Shown here: positions 1 through 11,281 of the stretch, piece by piece
Position numbering within the stretch: the stretch's first letter is position 1
Layout: each line of letters opens with the position of its first letter
Origin: Areca catechu
Lineage: Eukaryota; Streptophyta; Magnoliopsida; Arecales; Arecaceae
NCBI GenBank assembly: GCA_021397845.1
Contig: CM038047.1
Location: 50,104,210 to 50,168,209 of the forward strand
DNA: 64,000 nucleotides
Reading direction: 5' to 3'
Notes under the pieces: model-generated
Databases searched by the model: none
What the model saw: only the letters and a program-made list of their open reading frames with translations
What the model was told of the DNA's origin: nothing
Made by a program: the position numbers and the translations under genes

Positions 1-693
1 ATCATTTAACGCTTCGGACTCCCCCGTTGTATCATCACCGACAATGGGCGACAGTTCGATAATTAGGAGTTCGAAGGGTTCTGCACCGAGCACGGCATCC
101 AACATCGATTTACCTCGGTGACTCACCCTTAAATAAATGAAGAAGCCGAGGTGACCAACCGGACCATCCTCCAAGCACTCAGGATCAGGCTGGACCAAGC
201 TAAGGGTAGATGGGTAGAAGAACTTCCAAGCATTCTGTTGGCCTACCACACAACACCCACGACGGTGACCAATGAGATGCCCTTCAGCCTTGTTTTCGGT
301 GCCGAAGCGGTCATCCCAGCCGAGCTTGGCGTGCCCATGCTACGAGTGCAGCAGTATGACGAGGCGCAGAACTCGGCACACCTCCTGCTCAACCTGGATC
401 TCCTCGAAGAAGCAAGGGATAAATCTCGGCTGCGGATGGTGGCCTACCGGCAACGAGTAGCCCTGCACTACAATGCTCGGGTCAGGCCAAAAGCTTTCAA
501 ACCCAGAGACTTGGTGCTACGACAGGCAGAGGCGTCTCAACCCAGGGAGTGTGGCAAGCTCTCACCAAACTGGAAAGGCCCCTACAAAGTGGTTGAAGCC
601 CTCTCACAAGGGGCCTATTACCTCGAAGATCTTAATGGTGTCAGGTTCCCTCGAACATGGAATGCCTACAACTTGTGGAAATACTATCAATAA
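1..693 (+). pseudogene. gypsy integrase, C-terminal half of pol
   Basis: Frame 1 reads through the integrase catalytic core and C-terminal region up to a stop just before 694. Visible motifs are TDNGRQF (second catalytic Asp, codon at 40-42), EAEVTNRT (catalytic Glu at 148-150) and the downstream LLAYHTTP and WKGPYKV motifs typical of Ty3/gypsy integrases. The first catalytic Asp lies outside the window. Three in-frame stops (7-9, 64-66, 130-132) show a dead copy; from 133 to 693 the frame is open. The enzyme would insert element cDNA into the genome. A downstream Met at 151 is not a real start. Confidence 0.9.
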
Positions 694-775
694 TGTAAGG
701 CTTCCTATCAATAATAATGACAATGGTTTTTCCTTGCGTAAGTATTTATCTGTCTTGCAGGAAAACCTCATCAAC

Positions 776-2112
776 GTCTCCGAGCCTAGCTTTGAGACAC
801 CAACCCAAGACCGGAGCTCAGACCTCCAGCCAAGGGATCTTCGAGCCAAGCTGCTCTCAATCTCAAACGTCTTCAAGCCCAGCTCCGAGATGCCAAGGGA
901 TCTTCGAGCCACGCTGCTCTCAATCATCGACGTCTCCGAGCCCAGCTCCGAGGCACCAACCCAAGACCGGAGCTCAGACCTCCGGCCAAGGGATCTTCAA
1001 GCCAAGCTACTCTCAATCTCAAACGTCTTCGAGCCCAGCTCCGAGACACCAAGGGATCTTCGAGCCACGCCGCTCTCAATCATCGACGTCTTCGAGCCCA
1101 GCTCCGAGATTCCAACCCAAGACTGGAGCTCAGACCTCCAGCCAAGGGATCTTCGAGCCAAGCTGCTCTTAATCTCAAACATCTTCGAGCCCAGCTCCGA
1201 GATACCAAGGGATCTTCGAGCCACGCCGCTCTTAATCATCGACGTCTCCAAGCCCAGCTCTGAGGCACCAACCCAAGACCGGATCTCAGACCTCCGGTCA
1301 AGGGATCTTTGAGCCAAGCTGCTCTCAATCTCAAATGTCTTCGAGCCCAACTCCGAGATGTCAAGGGATCTTCAAGCCATGCCGCTCTCAATCATCGACG
1401 TCTCCGAGGCGCCAACCCAAGACCAGAGCTCAGACCTCCGGCCAAGGGATCTTCGAGCCAAGCTACTCTCAATCTCAAATGTCTTCGAGCCTAGCTTCGA
1501 GATGCCAAGGGGTCTTTGAGCCATGCCACTCTCAATCATCGACGTCTCCGAGCCCAGCTCCGAGGCACCAACCCAAGACCGGAGCTCAGACCTCCGACCA
1601 AGGGATCTTTGAGCCAAGCTGCTCTCAATCTCAAATGTCTTCGAGCCCAGCTCCGAGATGCCAAGGGATCTTCGAGCCACGCTGCTCTCAATCATCGACA
1701 TCTCCGAGCCCAGCTCCGAGGCACAACCCAAGACCAGAGCTTAGACCTCCGACCAAAGGATCTTCGAGCCAAGCTGTTCTCAATCTCAAACATCTTCGAG
1801 CCCAGCTCCGAGACACCAAGGGATCTTCAAGCCACGCCGCTCTTAATCATCGATGTCTCCGAGCCCAGCTCCAAGGCACCAACCCAAGACCGGAGCTCAG
1901 ACCTCCGACCTCCGACCAAGGGATCTTCAAGCCAAGCTGCTCTCAATCTCAAAAATCTTTGAGCCCAACTTCGAGATGCCAAGGGATCTTCGAGCCACGC
2001 CGCTCTCAATCATCGACGTCTCCGAGCCCAGCTCTGAGACGCCAACCCAAGACCGGAGCTCAGACCTCCGGCCAAGGGATCTTCGAGCGAAGCAGCTCCT
2101 ATCAACGCCTTG
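776..2112. repeat. 156-bp tandem array, about 8.5 copies
   Basis: Copies of the phrase GAGCTCAGACCTCC recur at 814, 970, 1126, 1282 (GATCTCAGAC), 1426, 1582, 1737, 1893 and 2056, so the spacing is 156 bp except for one 12-bp loss (144), one 1-bp loss (155) and one 7-bp gain (163). Each unit is composite: a 63-bp half and a 93-bp half that both begin GAGCCCAGCTCCGAG and differ mainly by a 30-bp insert. Since 156, 63, 93 and 30 are all multiples of three, long open frames appear in several phases on both strands; I do not regard them as genes. The array sits between integrase and the antisense ORF. Confidence 0.9.
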
Positions 2113-2630
2113 AGCCTAGCTCCAAGGTGCCAAAGAACTGAGCCCAGCTCTCAAGCAATCCATGGACTGGGGCCCAATGCTCCGGCTAGGAAGGCCTCGA
2201 GCCTAGCTCCAAGGCATCCAAGACCTGAGACCAGCCCTCAGGCATCTTGGACCGGGGCCCAGCTCTCTAACCAAGGAACCACCGAGCCCAGCTACTCACA
2301 ACTGCCAGAACCTTGCGCTTGGCTTGTCAACACCAAAGCCTGGTAACTAAGCCCTAGGCAAGGTAAGACCCCCTTCTCTGATCTCCCCACTTATCTAAAA
2401 AAAAAGAAAAGAAGAAAAGAAGAAGAAAAAGAGAGAGGGGAGTGAAAGAAAGAGAAAAAGAGGAAAGAACCAAGCGAAAGACGGATTGTAAGAAAAAATT
2501 CAAATTTTTTTAATCAAGGACCAATTACAAGTATTCTACAGGCCCCCGATATGCTGGGTGACCCCGACCAAGTACAGAAAGAAAACAAAGTACAAATTAA
2601 AATGAAAAGAACTACCCTCCGGTTGACCCC
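2113..2630. other. gypsy internal spacer with purine-rich tract
   Basis: There is no convincing coding sequence. The start still carries degenerate phrases of the tandem array (AGCCCAGCTC-like words to about 2340). Positions 2394-2470 are an almost pure A/G run on the plus strand, a pyrimidine tract when read in the direction of the antisense ORF that ends at 2631. The run could be an internal purine tract or part of the 3' untranslated region of the antisense gene; the sequence does not decide. Confidence 0.5.
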
Positions 2631-3359
2631 TCAGCTGGGCCGCAGGGCTGAGAGGTTCCGCCCGCAGGGACCTCCGGCTGTGCTTTTGGGTGGTACAGCT
2701 CTGACCTCGGCTGGCATAGAAGGCTCGGGAGTGATGGCCTCCTCAGCACCCGCCTCCTGGTCCGAAGCCCTGGGGTAATTGAGGCAGCTACGACCCTCAT
2801 CTGAGACGAACCCTTTAACTTGGCGGTGCAGGTACATGAAGCCCTTGAAGAAGGAGTCTGACACCGTTTGTTGGATCTCGGCGAGGAACTCCTCTGAGGT
2901 CCTGTACCTTGCGATCGCCTCCTCAGCCTCCTTCTTCGCTATGGCAGCCTCACGCCTGGCATCTCCAGCCGACTTGGCCACCTCCTCGGCCACCTTCTAG
3001 GCCGCGGTCGACTTCTCCTTCTTCGCCGCCAGCCGGGCTTGGAGGGACTGGGCTATCCCCTTTCGCCGGGATGCCTCGGCATTGGATACCCCCAACCTCT
3101 GCTCGGCATCGGCGAGCTCCTCGGTTCTCTTCCTCGACTGGCCCTACTCCCAGTCGAGGCTCTCCTAGAGATCCCTTGTGCGCCTCTTGGAGCCAGCAAG
3201 CTGCTTCTCGAGGTCCTTGACCCGCCAGCCAAGCGCCTCGTCGGAGTCAGCCCTCTTCTTCAGGCCGACCTTCAATGACACAATCTCGGTCACCCGTTGA
3301 TGTTCAGCCTGCTCCCAATTTCAGCAGCAGCCTCTAACGAAGAGGGCCTCGGCGCCGAC

Positions 3360-3439
3360 CTGCACCACATAAAAGGTCAGTAAAAAAAAGGGGGAAAAAA
3401 GAAGGGGAAGAGGAGAAAGAAGAAGACAGAGTTGCACAC
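3360..3439 (-). other. Candidate intron 2 of the antisense ORF (80 bp)
   Basis: The minus-strand donor is GTGTGC (from 3439). The acceptor is preceded by a long pyrimidine run and reads GGTGCAG (to 3360). The upstream frame (DVIDSIFPSSI) leaves two bases, and the downstream frame that continues into Ala/Glu-rich sequence starts with the third base, so the phases agree. The A/G run at 3378-3425 on the plus strand is the intron's polypyrimidine tract. Confidence 0.5.
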
Positions 3440-4083
3440 CGTATAGAGCTAGGGAAGATGCTATCAATCACATCTCCCACCCGCAGCCCGGCCATCTCCT
3501 GCCGATCGCATGGTTGGATGGAGAAATCCATCATGCGCGCGGCCAGGGCACAGTTGTCAAGCAAGGAGCTCTTCGGCCCCAGCTTGAACGGGAGGTGATG
3601 CCTCGCCTCGTCCTTCCTGCTCTCTCGGGGAGCGGCTGCACCCGTCCCCAGCGGTGGGACCCCCAGGGACCGGTCGAGGATCCGTCACCATCGCAGGGGG
3701 AGCTGGTGCAGCAGTAGCAGCAGGTGGAGCTCCAGCACGAACCACCCCCTCCTTGACCTCAATCATCGTCGGGCTCGGGGAGCGGGAGGATGCAGCAGCA
3801 GCAGCACCAGCTCAGACGACCGTCTCGGGCTTCAGAGCTGGGGCCTCGGTCCGTGGCCTTGTTCGCTCTTCGACTCTCCGAACCACTCGCTGACTCAGCC
3901 TTGGTGTCGCGGACGGCGTAGGAGCCTCCTCAGCCTCCCTCCTCCTCGAGGCGATCGGCGCGGCGGGGGCGGCCGCCGATGCGCCCTCGACCCGGGCCCG
4001 CATCGGAGGAGGCTCATTGGCCATCCCGGTGGGCGGCCTCTTCTTGGTGATTGACAACAAGTCGCTCTCCGAGAAGATCATCT

Positions 4084-4188
4084 CTGCACACATATCAACC
4101 ATGGGTTAGAAACCAAGAAAGTCAGCCCAAAACAAAAGGAGAGAGAGGGAACGCATATGTATGAAATGAAAATCTGGGCCGGACTCAC
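4084..4188 (-). other. Candidate intron 1 of the antisense ORF (105 bp)
   Basis: On the minus strand the donor reads GTGAGTCC (from 4188) and the acceptor GTGTGCAG (to 4084). The upstream exon, in the frame of the FDLPSSIKGW block, ends with one leftover base at 4189; the downstream exon in the frame of MIFSESDLLS resumes at codon position two at 4083. The phases therefore match, and the intron removes an otherwise unexplained frame change. Confidence 0.6.
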
Positions 4189-5019
4189 CCGACCCCCTCG
4201 TCGGGTTAATCCTGGCATCGAAGAGGTTCTGCTCCGACAGCAGAACCTCAAGCGAAGGGATCTGGGCAGTGCGAAGCTGCTCGTAGTCATCTCGATCAGC
4301 TGCATCAACCGCAGAGATTCGGTTGGGGGACTGGTCTGGATCGCTCCAAACCCAGTCAATCCCCTCGACGGTGGCAAAGAAGAATTTACTCTTCCATCCC
4401 TTGATGGAAGAGGGGAGATCGAACATGATACCCTTCGGACGGGAAGATAAGGATCACCACCCGTTCTCCGTGGGATGGCGCTTCAGGGCAAAGAATGCCC
4501 TGAACAAGGATAACCAAGCGACAAACCAGTGGACATGATAGAGGACGATGAAGGAAAAGATAGTCCTAATGGTGTTAGGGACTAGCTGAGCAGGGACTAG
4601 GCGATAGTTGCTCAGCACGGACATGAAGAAGGGGTGGAAAGGAAAACAAAGCCCTCCCGAGAAGGTCTCTTCGTAGAAGGCAATCCAACCCGGGCCACTC
4701 GAAGTAACCCTATCTTCGGGTCGGGGGACCAGAAGTTGGACAGAGTGCGGGATGCCATAGACATCCCGAATGGTCCCCACTCCATGGTAGAAATCGTTGA
4801 AGCGACCCCACTAGGACCTGTTGATCGAACAGACTCGGAAACTGGTTCGGGTAGGGGAGGAGGATGAGAAGGATGAGAAGAAGCGGCCCTCGGTTCCCTA
4901 ATGGACACGGGGCAAAGCGGAAGGGCCAGCCTCCTACTAAACTCGAACCGCGCCCCTTCCGACTCCTCATCGGAGGAGGAAAACATTGGCCCCGGCATGG
5001 AAGGACCAGAATGAGACAT

Positions 5020-5523
5020 CCTATGAGAAAGACCCAGGAAGAAGAAAGACTGGACTCGATTTGCGGAAGGCCCTAAGCTCGGAAGTGGAACCCTACCCAA
5101 GGGAAAGGAGGAAGAAGGGAGACCGACCTGGTTCCTTAGAGGGAGGAAGGGCGGAAGCGGATCGTGAAGAAGAAGGAGTCCAAGTACTGCAACAAGCACG
5201 AAGGATTTGAAAGAATAGAAGTTTCAGGTAAAAAACTTCTTTTCACTTCGAAAAGACCCGTCAAATCTATACCGTTAAGACCCCTCTGCCAATGGATCTA
5301 CGCCACGTGTTGACCATCGATGAAAAGGCATCCCAGTCACTCTGAATTCTGTGCCAACATTAACTACTCCTCGGACATGGCCACGTGGCACCCCCGCATT
5401 GGCCTGCAGGACCATCTCACGGAGCGCTAGCAATCATGGTCATCATTGCGCCAGATCTCCGCCTTTCCATGTCAGCATCACAATTACTCCCTTCGGCCTG
5501 AGCGCCATGCACTAACGAGCCTC
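5020..5523. other. gypsy 3' internal non-coding region
   Basis: Sequence between the start of the antisense ORF and the polypurine tract. It would hold the promoter and 5' leader of the antisense gene. I see no clear TATA box and no coding region. The last 40 bases (gcgccatgcactaacgagc and on) recur just before the PPT of the second gypsy element near 63274, confirming shared family membership. Confidence 0.5.
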
Positions 5524-5538
5524 GGGAGTGGGGGCAAA
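5524..5538 (+). promoter_or_regulatory. Polypurine tract of gypsy element 1
   Basis: GGGAGTGGGGGCAAA lies directly before the TGATGT that opens the 3' LTR. This is the expected primer site for plus-strand DNA synthesis. The same arrangement (GAGAGTGGGGGGCAAA then TGACGT) recurs at 63294-63309. Confidence 0.75.
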
Positions 5539-6700
5539 TGATGTAGCGAGATCGTCGACGTGGGGGAGCTGACAGGCGCCACGTCAAAGGAGGCCGCCGC
5601 ATCGGACGCCACGTCAATTCTCCTACCCAAACTCCCTTGCTGAGCTAAGCTGAGCTCCCTCGAGATAACGAGCTGAGCTCCGTCCTTCGCCAGGTCGGTC
5701 CCACAAGCTCGGGATGCCTAGACCGGAGCCGCATTATGCCCTCCAGAGCGAGACCCTCGGAGATCGAGCCCCGTGGCCGGAGTCGATATCAGCCCTCCTC
5801 CGCCACGTGGAGCCTCTCCGAGGCTGAGCCCTCTAGATCTGGCCCGTATTCTACCCTCCTCCACCGAGGCGATCCCGCAAGCTCGGGATGGATTGAGCCC
5901 TGCCTCCTCTGCTCGACCTCTTTCCTTGATAAAGGCAAGAGGACGGTACCATCATCCCAAGGACTACGGGGCGGCGCCCACCATACCACAATAACTACCT
6001 GTCCGCCCGTACTACCAGGAGGATGGGCTAGTCAGAGAGAACGAACCCCGGGGGTGGCGGCCCCCGGATCGAGGCTCTGCCAAGCTTCTCGAAATGGGGC
6101 GATCGGAGAGGATGTCAGAGCGAATAGAAGTTTCCTCTACTGCATGTCAGGAAAGACGTCTCATCCACGGCACGGTATCCCGCCTAACATGCCTGCCAAC
6201 CCAACAAGGATCCAGAGGCAAGCGTGCAACGGTCACTTTTCAACTACAAAGAATGATCGACACCCCCACAAGGGGAAGGTAACAACAACAACAACACAAA
6301 AATAAAAGGAGAGAACACAACTCCGGTGCGAGTTCAACCAGGAGAGCATAACACCACCACCACCACCATCAAAAAAGGGAGAAAGAGACAAGCAAAGGAG
6401 AAGCAGTTAAGCCATGGAATCCCTCTGGCTCCGCCATCATCCTCCTCCTGACTCACTTTCACCTCACTCTCACACCATTCACTCCTCCTCGCGTGGAGTC
6501 CATCAAGAGGGGCTCGATCAGGAGGATCTGTTCTCCTGGATCGTCACTAACTTGACCGTCGGAGTGCCCCCGCCGGAAACCCCGACCCAGGTCACTAATC
6601 CCTGTTTTGCAGGACCAGGATCACCGGATGGCGAGACAACGAGGGGAGTACACTCCGGCGCTGGTAGTAGGTATGGGCCATGGTGATCTTGGCAGTAACA
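5539..6700 (+). mobile_element. 3' LTR of gypsy element 1 (1162 bp)
   Basis: It begins TGATGTAGCGAG after the polypurine tract and ends TTGGCAGTAACA, where the duplicated segment starts. The matching LTR of the second element (60935-62546) has the same start, the same interior phrases (GGCGCCACGTCAA, GTGGAGCCTCTCCGAG) and the same end (TTGGCGGCAACA). This copy has one unit of the 117-bp block that is repeated four times in the other LTR, which explains most of the length difference. Confidence 0.85.
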
Positions 6701-6779
6701 CTTCTAATTATGATATTGAAGTTATCATCTGCTCACATTCTCATTACCATACATGATGTTGTAACTTTTTATTAATCCA

Positions 6780-9700
6780 CATGACAAGCTTTTTTGGAAC
6801 ATGCGAGGTTTTGGTAGATCTCATAAATGTTGATCTATCAAGGAAGTCATTCTCTCTTCGAAATGTGTGGTGACTTGCTTCCAAGAATCCAAACTTTCTT
6901 CTATAGATTTTTCCACCATCAAATCCATGTGTAGTAATTTTTTGATTAGTGGGAATCCATTGATTCTATTAACTCTACGAGAGGTATTCTTACAACCTAG
7001 AAGTCTGTGGATGTTTATGGATGCCTGTTCTCTAAAGGAACCTTCTCTATTAGCACACTGCACTCTTTAATTAACTCTCAAATAATTCTTAGTGGCTTCT
7101 TACTAATGTCTATCGACCAGTTGATCATGCACTCCATTCAAGTTTCCTCTCAAAACTCAAAAAGCTTCGAGACCTCTGGAAGGGCCCTTGGATTTTGTTG
7201 GGCAATTTTAATCTCACTAAATTCATATGGGAGAGAAAAGGTTAAAAAAACTCTAGAAGAATCTCCAAAGAGTTTAATGAATTTATTACATCCTTGCAAT
7301 TGGTGGACATTAGACTCAAACATAGATCTTACACCTGGTCAAATTACCAACAAAACCCGATCTTAGCAAGGTTAGACAAATGCCTGGCTTCACTGGAGTG
7401 GATGAATGCTTTCCCACTTACTGCACTTCTTCCATTACCAAGATCTCATCTGATCATTGCCCATTTCTTCTACATCATACTTTGCCATCTACAAGGAGCA
7501 AGGTGTTTAGATTTGAAAACTTTTGGTACTTTACTAAAAACTTTGATGAACTCATAGAGTCTTGGTAGAATGGTGCTCCAACTTTAACAGACTCTACTTC
7601 TAACCTGGTGTAAAAGCTCAGTGCCATTAGGAGAAATCTCAAGAGATGGAATAAAAACACCAATGGAAACATTATAATGAGAAGAAAAGCCATTATGGAG
7701 AGAATTCAATAGTTGGGTTTTCAAGAGGAGGATTGTACCCTAACAGATTAGGAAAGATCCGAGAGAGCCATTTTAAAAGAAAACCTTAGTTCGATTCTCC
7801 TGCAAGAGGAAATCCTGTGATGTCAGCAATCAAGTGTTTAGTGGCTAATGCACGAAGATAAAAACATCAAATTCCTCCATGCATATGCTAGCTCAAGAAA
7901 ATGTAAGAATATTATCACCAAGGTGAGGGTGAATAGAACAGAAGTTGTAGAGAAGGAAGAACGCAAGAAGTCCTTCATTAAATTCTATAGAAACCTATTC
8001 TATAATACTTATCCATCTGACATCAGAATGAACTAGGATCTCTTGTACCCTAGAGAAAGCTTGAACCTGGCAACCCTAGAGAATCCTTTCTCTGAAGACG
8101 AGATTGAAGTAATCTTCAACTTAGCAAGGGACAAGGCACTGGGACTAGATGGTTTCCTAATATATTTTTACCAACAATATTAGATGGCTATTAAATTAGA
8201 TATTTGCAAGTTTTTTTTATGACTTTCGTTCAAAAAAGTGTGACCTCTCAAGGATAAATTATACCTTCTTGACCCTTCTTCCAAAGAAAACAGAGAACTT
8301 ATCATTAGGGGACTATTGACCCATTAGCTTGAAACATAGAAATTTTAATTCTAAATCTGGACATTCAAAATGCTTTTGATAGTATGATTGGCAACTGCTT
8401 GTTGACCACCTTAGGGTGAAAGGGTTTGGTGCTAAGTGATGCTTTTGGATCTCAAACCTACTCTTCTCTACAAAAATTGCATTATTGATCAATGGGAATC
8501 CTACATGATCAATCAAATAAATCGTGGGCTCAAGCAGGGAGACCCCCTATCCCCTTATCCATTTTAGTAATGGATATCTTAAATCGCATGCTTCAGTTAG
8601 CCCACACTAATAAAGTTATTCCAGGTTCAGGCCCTTCTCTCTTCATTGAAAAAGTTCTGTCTTTAATATGTAGATGATATTATCATCTTCTCTTGGGCTT
8701 TAAAATAAGATGTCAAATACCTAAAATTCATCATTTATTCTTTTGAAGTTGCATGTGGGTTGACAATTAACTTCTCAAAAAGTTCACTTATTGGCATCGA
8801 GGATGAACCAGAACAAAAGTTTTTTGTTTTTGAGTATCATGGGTTGTTCACAAGCTTCGCTACTTTTTAATTACCCCGGCTTTCCCCTACTCTAAACAAG
8901 CCAAGGAGATCTAATTGGGCCTTCCTAGAATAGAAGATTCAGAAGAAACTTGAGGAATGGAAAGATAGCCTATTGTCATTGGCAGGTAGACAGGCATTAG
9001 TCAATGCAATGCTTGGTGCTATATCTATTTATTGGATGTCCACTTTTGAGATTTCGTTGGCTACAATCCAATGTATCGACTCGATTTGAAGAAGGTTCCT
9101 TTGAAGAGGAGACAAACTATATCATGGAGGCCAATGCTTAGTCAGCTGGGACAAGGTCTGTCGCTCTAAACTATTAGGAGGGTAACTTTAGAACTACTCT
9201 TAATTGCCGCTTTCTAACAAAGTGGTGGTAGTGGTACTACAACGAGCCTCGCAGATGTTGGAGATTCCTCTTAGCTAACATGCATTTCTTAGAGTCTCCA
9301 CCTAGCTAATATGCAAAACCATAAGATAGAAAGGCCTCCCCATCTCTACAAAGTATAATGAAGCTTAGAACTTGGTTCTTCCAAAGTATCACATTCTCCT
9401 ATCAAAAGGTGACTAAATCGCTTTCCGGTATGACACCTTGCTTACGGAGGAGCCTTTGAAGAACCACTTTTCTACACTCTTCAGATTATTTGATGAATCA
9501 AGAATATCCATAATCTCCTTCATAGAACTTCTTTTTGGTAATCATCTCAGTGTCCGCTATATAACGACCCAAAGAAAAGATGAAATGAAGCTCTTAGTTG
9601 AACTCAACCATTCTGTATCTATATAACAATCCAAAGAAAAGATGAAATGAAGCTCTTAGTTGAACTCAACCATTCTGTATCTCTTTCTGCATTAGAAGCT

Positions 9701-10357
9701 GACGCTATATGGAAGTGGTCCTCAAACCATAAATTCTCAATCATAAACTTTTATCACCTTTTGAGCCATGGAGGGATTGAATGTCGATTTGCTCATGCAA
9801 ACTTAAAGCTCCTGATCCCAGAGAAGATCAAAATATTCACCTGGCTTGCTATTTTGATAAAATACTTATAACAAAAACCTAAGGAAATGAAATTGGCCAG
9901 CCCCTAAGACATACCCAAATTATGAGGAACATGAAGAAGCCATGGACCACCTACTCTTATCATGCCTTTTTACTAATTTAGTTTGGCAACTACTCCAAAG
10001 TCCTCTGTCTCACCCTAGCCTCCCCTAATAGGTACTTGATATTTGGAAGTCTTAGAGGTTAGTAATCAAAGAAAAAATGAAAAGAACTGTGTGGAACTTT
10101 TGGTTTTCAGTAACCTCCTAGTTTATCTGGAAGGAAAGGAATCACAGAGTTTTTAAGCTTCAGGCCACGTCTCCCAGATCAATTATACTCAAAATAGCAA
10201 CATTTCTCAAAAAGTGTACCCTCTTCTACAATGGGAAAGCCAAGTCAGTCATCCTTCAAACTTGTGAAGTTTGTACAACATAAACCTATTATAGGGAGTG
10301 ATTGAAGATACGGTACTACTAGGCTCTAACCTCTATAGTATCCTAAATATGTTCTGA
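6780..10357 (+). pseudogene. LINE (L1-type) ORF2 relic, copy 1
   Basis: Fragments appear in the order of a plant L1 ORF2. Endonuclease: NMRGFGRSHKC at the start, CFQESKLSSIDFS, then YTWSNYQQNPILARLDKCL around 7330. Reverse transcriptase: DIQNAFDS near 8360, QGDPLSPL-like around 8540, a Y-x-DD equivalent in the frame that reads DDIIIFS near 8670. Zinc-finger RVT region: IWKWSSNHKFSIINFYHLLS near 9710. The frame is broken many times and about 160 bp of the RT are deleted relative to copy 2. ORF1 is absent here and no poly(A) tail is seen after the end (SILNMF, stop at 10355-10357). The intact protein would nick DNA and reverse transcribe its own RNA. Confidence 0.85.
9559..9682. repeat. 62-bp tandem duplication inside LINE copy 1
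   Basis: ATATAACGACCCAAAG and the following 46 bases recur 62 bp later from 9621 as ATATAACAATCCAAAG. The repeat encodes the same peptide stretch (KKDEMKLLVELNHSVS) twice. The same duplication is in LINE copy 2, so it predates the large duplication. Confidence 0.9.
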
Positions 10358-10376
10358 TAACCTTTGATACTGCATC

Positions 10377-11281
10377 TGTTAGGATGTGGTGCATAGTGAG
10401 ATATCAAAAAAGTTTACAGAAGAAATAAAAAGAAAGCCTAAAAATAAATATAAACACAAACACAAGCAACACACATGGATTACGTGGTTCGGAGCCTCTT
10501 GCTCCTACATCCATGACCGCACGGGATCAAATCCCCACTATGAAGAAGGAATACATGAAGTTATTACTACAAAGACCCTCTCTAGATGCAAACCCCAACC
10601 CAATAAAAAGAAAGAAGAAAAAACAAAATAATACAGGAGAAACCCTTGCCCTCTCTCTGCCTCTCTTACTCTTCCCCTTGTTTTCTCTCTTGGAAAATTC
10701 TTAGACCACTTTTCTAGTTGCAAAAAACTCTCCCTGGCTCCCTGTTCTTCCTCTTCTGTAGCTCTCGGCATCCCCTATCAAGAAGAGGATGAAAACTAGT
10801 CCAAAACCATGTCAAAATGGATCTCTAGGTCACTATAGAAGGCTACTTGAAGCAGGAAGCATTCCAGGCCTTTTGATCCATGATGAACATCTCAAATCAT
10901 GTCAAAATCCAAGTCAAAATATCCATGATCACGTCTAAAGCCTCCTCAGTCATCAGATCTCGCATCCGGTGGCCCAAAGATCCAACGGCCCAAAACCGTT
11001 CAAAACCTACATGGTTGCGTGAAACACCGCGCGGTCCATGGTGAGCCACGCGAAATGCAAGGGGAAACACCCTTGCATCTGCCGCCTGCATCTGGGTCGA
11101 ACCCATGCACGCGTGCCCGTGCATGGGCCTAGGTCGTGCGCCCATGCGCCAGGCCTAGGCCACACACCCATGCACGTGAGTCGGGCCAGGTTTGGTTTGG
11201 CGGGCCAACTGGGTCCATTTTTTTGGTTTCTTTTCTCTATTGGGCTTCTACGCTTGGATGGATATGGCTCCACACCCAACA
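10377..11281 (-). mobile_element. LTR of a minus-strand Copia element, copy 1 (905 bp)
   Basis: Read on the minus strand it starts TGTTGGGTGTGGAGCC (at 11281) and ends CACATCCTAACA (at 10377), with TG...CA ends. Upstream on the same strand is a purine-rich CCAGGTAGGAGAG tract and then the end of Copia RNase H, so this is the 3' LTR. The solo LTR at 24139-24977 has related ends (GCACATCCCAACA). Confidence 0.75.

Larger units (their letters stand above)
2631..5019 (-). pseudogene. Antisense ORF of the Tat element (putative gypsy-type transposon domain)
   Basis: Read on the minus strand from the ATG at 5019-5017. Order of regions: a Ser/Pro-rich, acidic N-terminus (SSSDEESEGARFEFS); a frameshift near 4780-4860; a conserved core with IAFYEETFSGGL, FPFHPF and NYRLVPAQLVPNTIRTI (4780-4457); one stop (TGA 4456-4454); FDLPSSIKGWKSKFFF and DYEQLRTAQIPSLEVLLSE (4426-4189); an Ala/Pro/Arg-rich linker; a coiled coil rich in Glu/Lys/Ala (about 3290-2860); and a C-terminal tail ending at 2631. 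The core resembles from memory the plant family called putative gypsy type transposon (Transposase_28, PF04195). Function is unknown. Two introns with consensus ends and compatible phase fit the frame changes. At least two further frameshifts (about 3600 and 3325) and stops near 3175 and 3000 mark it as decayed. Confidence 0.7.
1..6700 (+). mobile_element. Ty3/gypsy (Tat/Grande-like) LTR retrotransposon, 3' portion
   Basis: The window opens inside an element whose 5' part lies to the left. The order seen is integrase end (1-693), 156-bp tandem array (776-2112), antisense ORF (5019 down to 2631), polypurine tract (5524-5538) and 3' LTR (5539-6700). An additional antisense ORF between pol and the 3' LTR is known from Tat-lineage elements such as maize Grande. 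GC content is visibly higher than in the Copia elements downstream. The insertion interrupts the duplicated segment starting at 6701, so the 5-bp target site is expected to be cttct (6701-6705). All coding parts are broken by stops or frameshifts. Confidence 0.85.

Noticed and set aside
717..2346. Many long overlapping ORFs on both strands, up to 279 codons
   Set aside because: They come from the 156-bp tandem array whose period is a multiple of three; they overlap in several frames and have no domain.
10340..10376. GCAGTATCAAAGG on the minus strand after the Copia LTR, similar to a primer binding site
   Set aside because: The LTR is placed as a 3' LTR by the RNase H and purine tract on its other side, and the match to TGGTATCAGAGC is poor.
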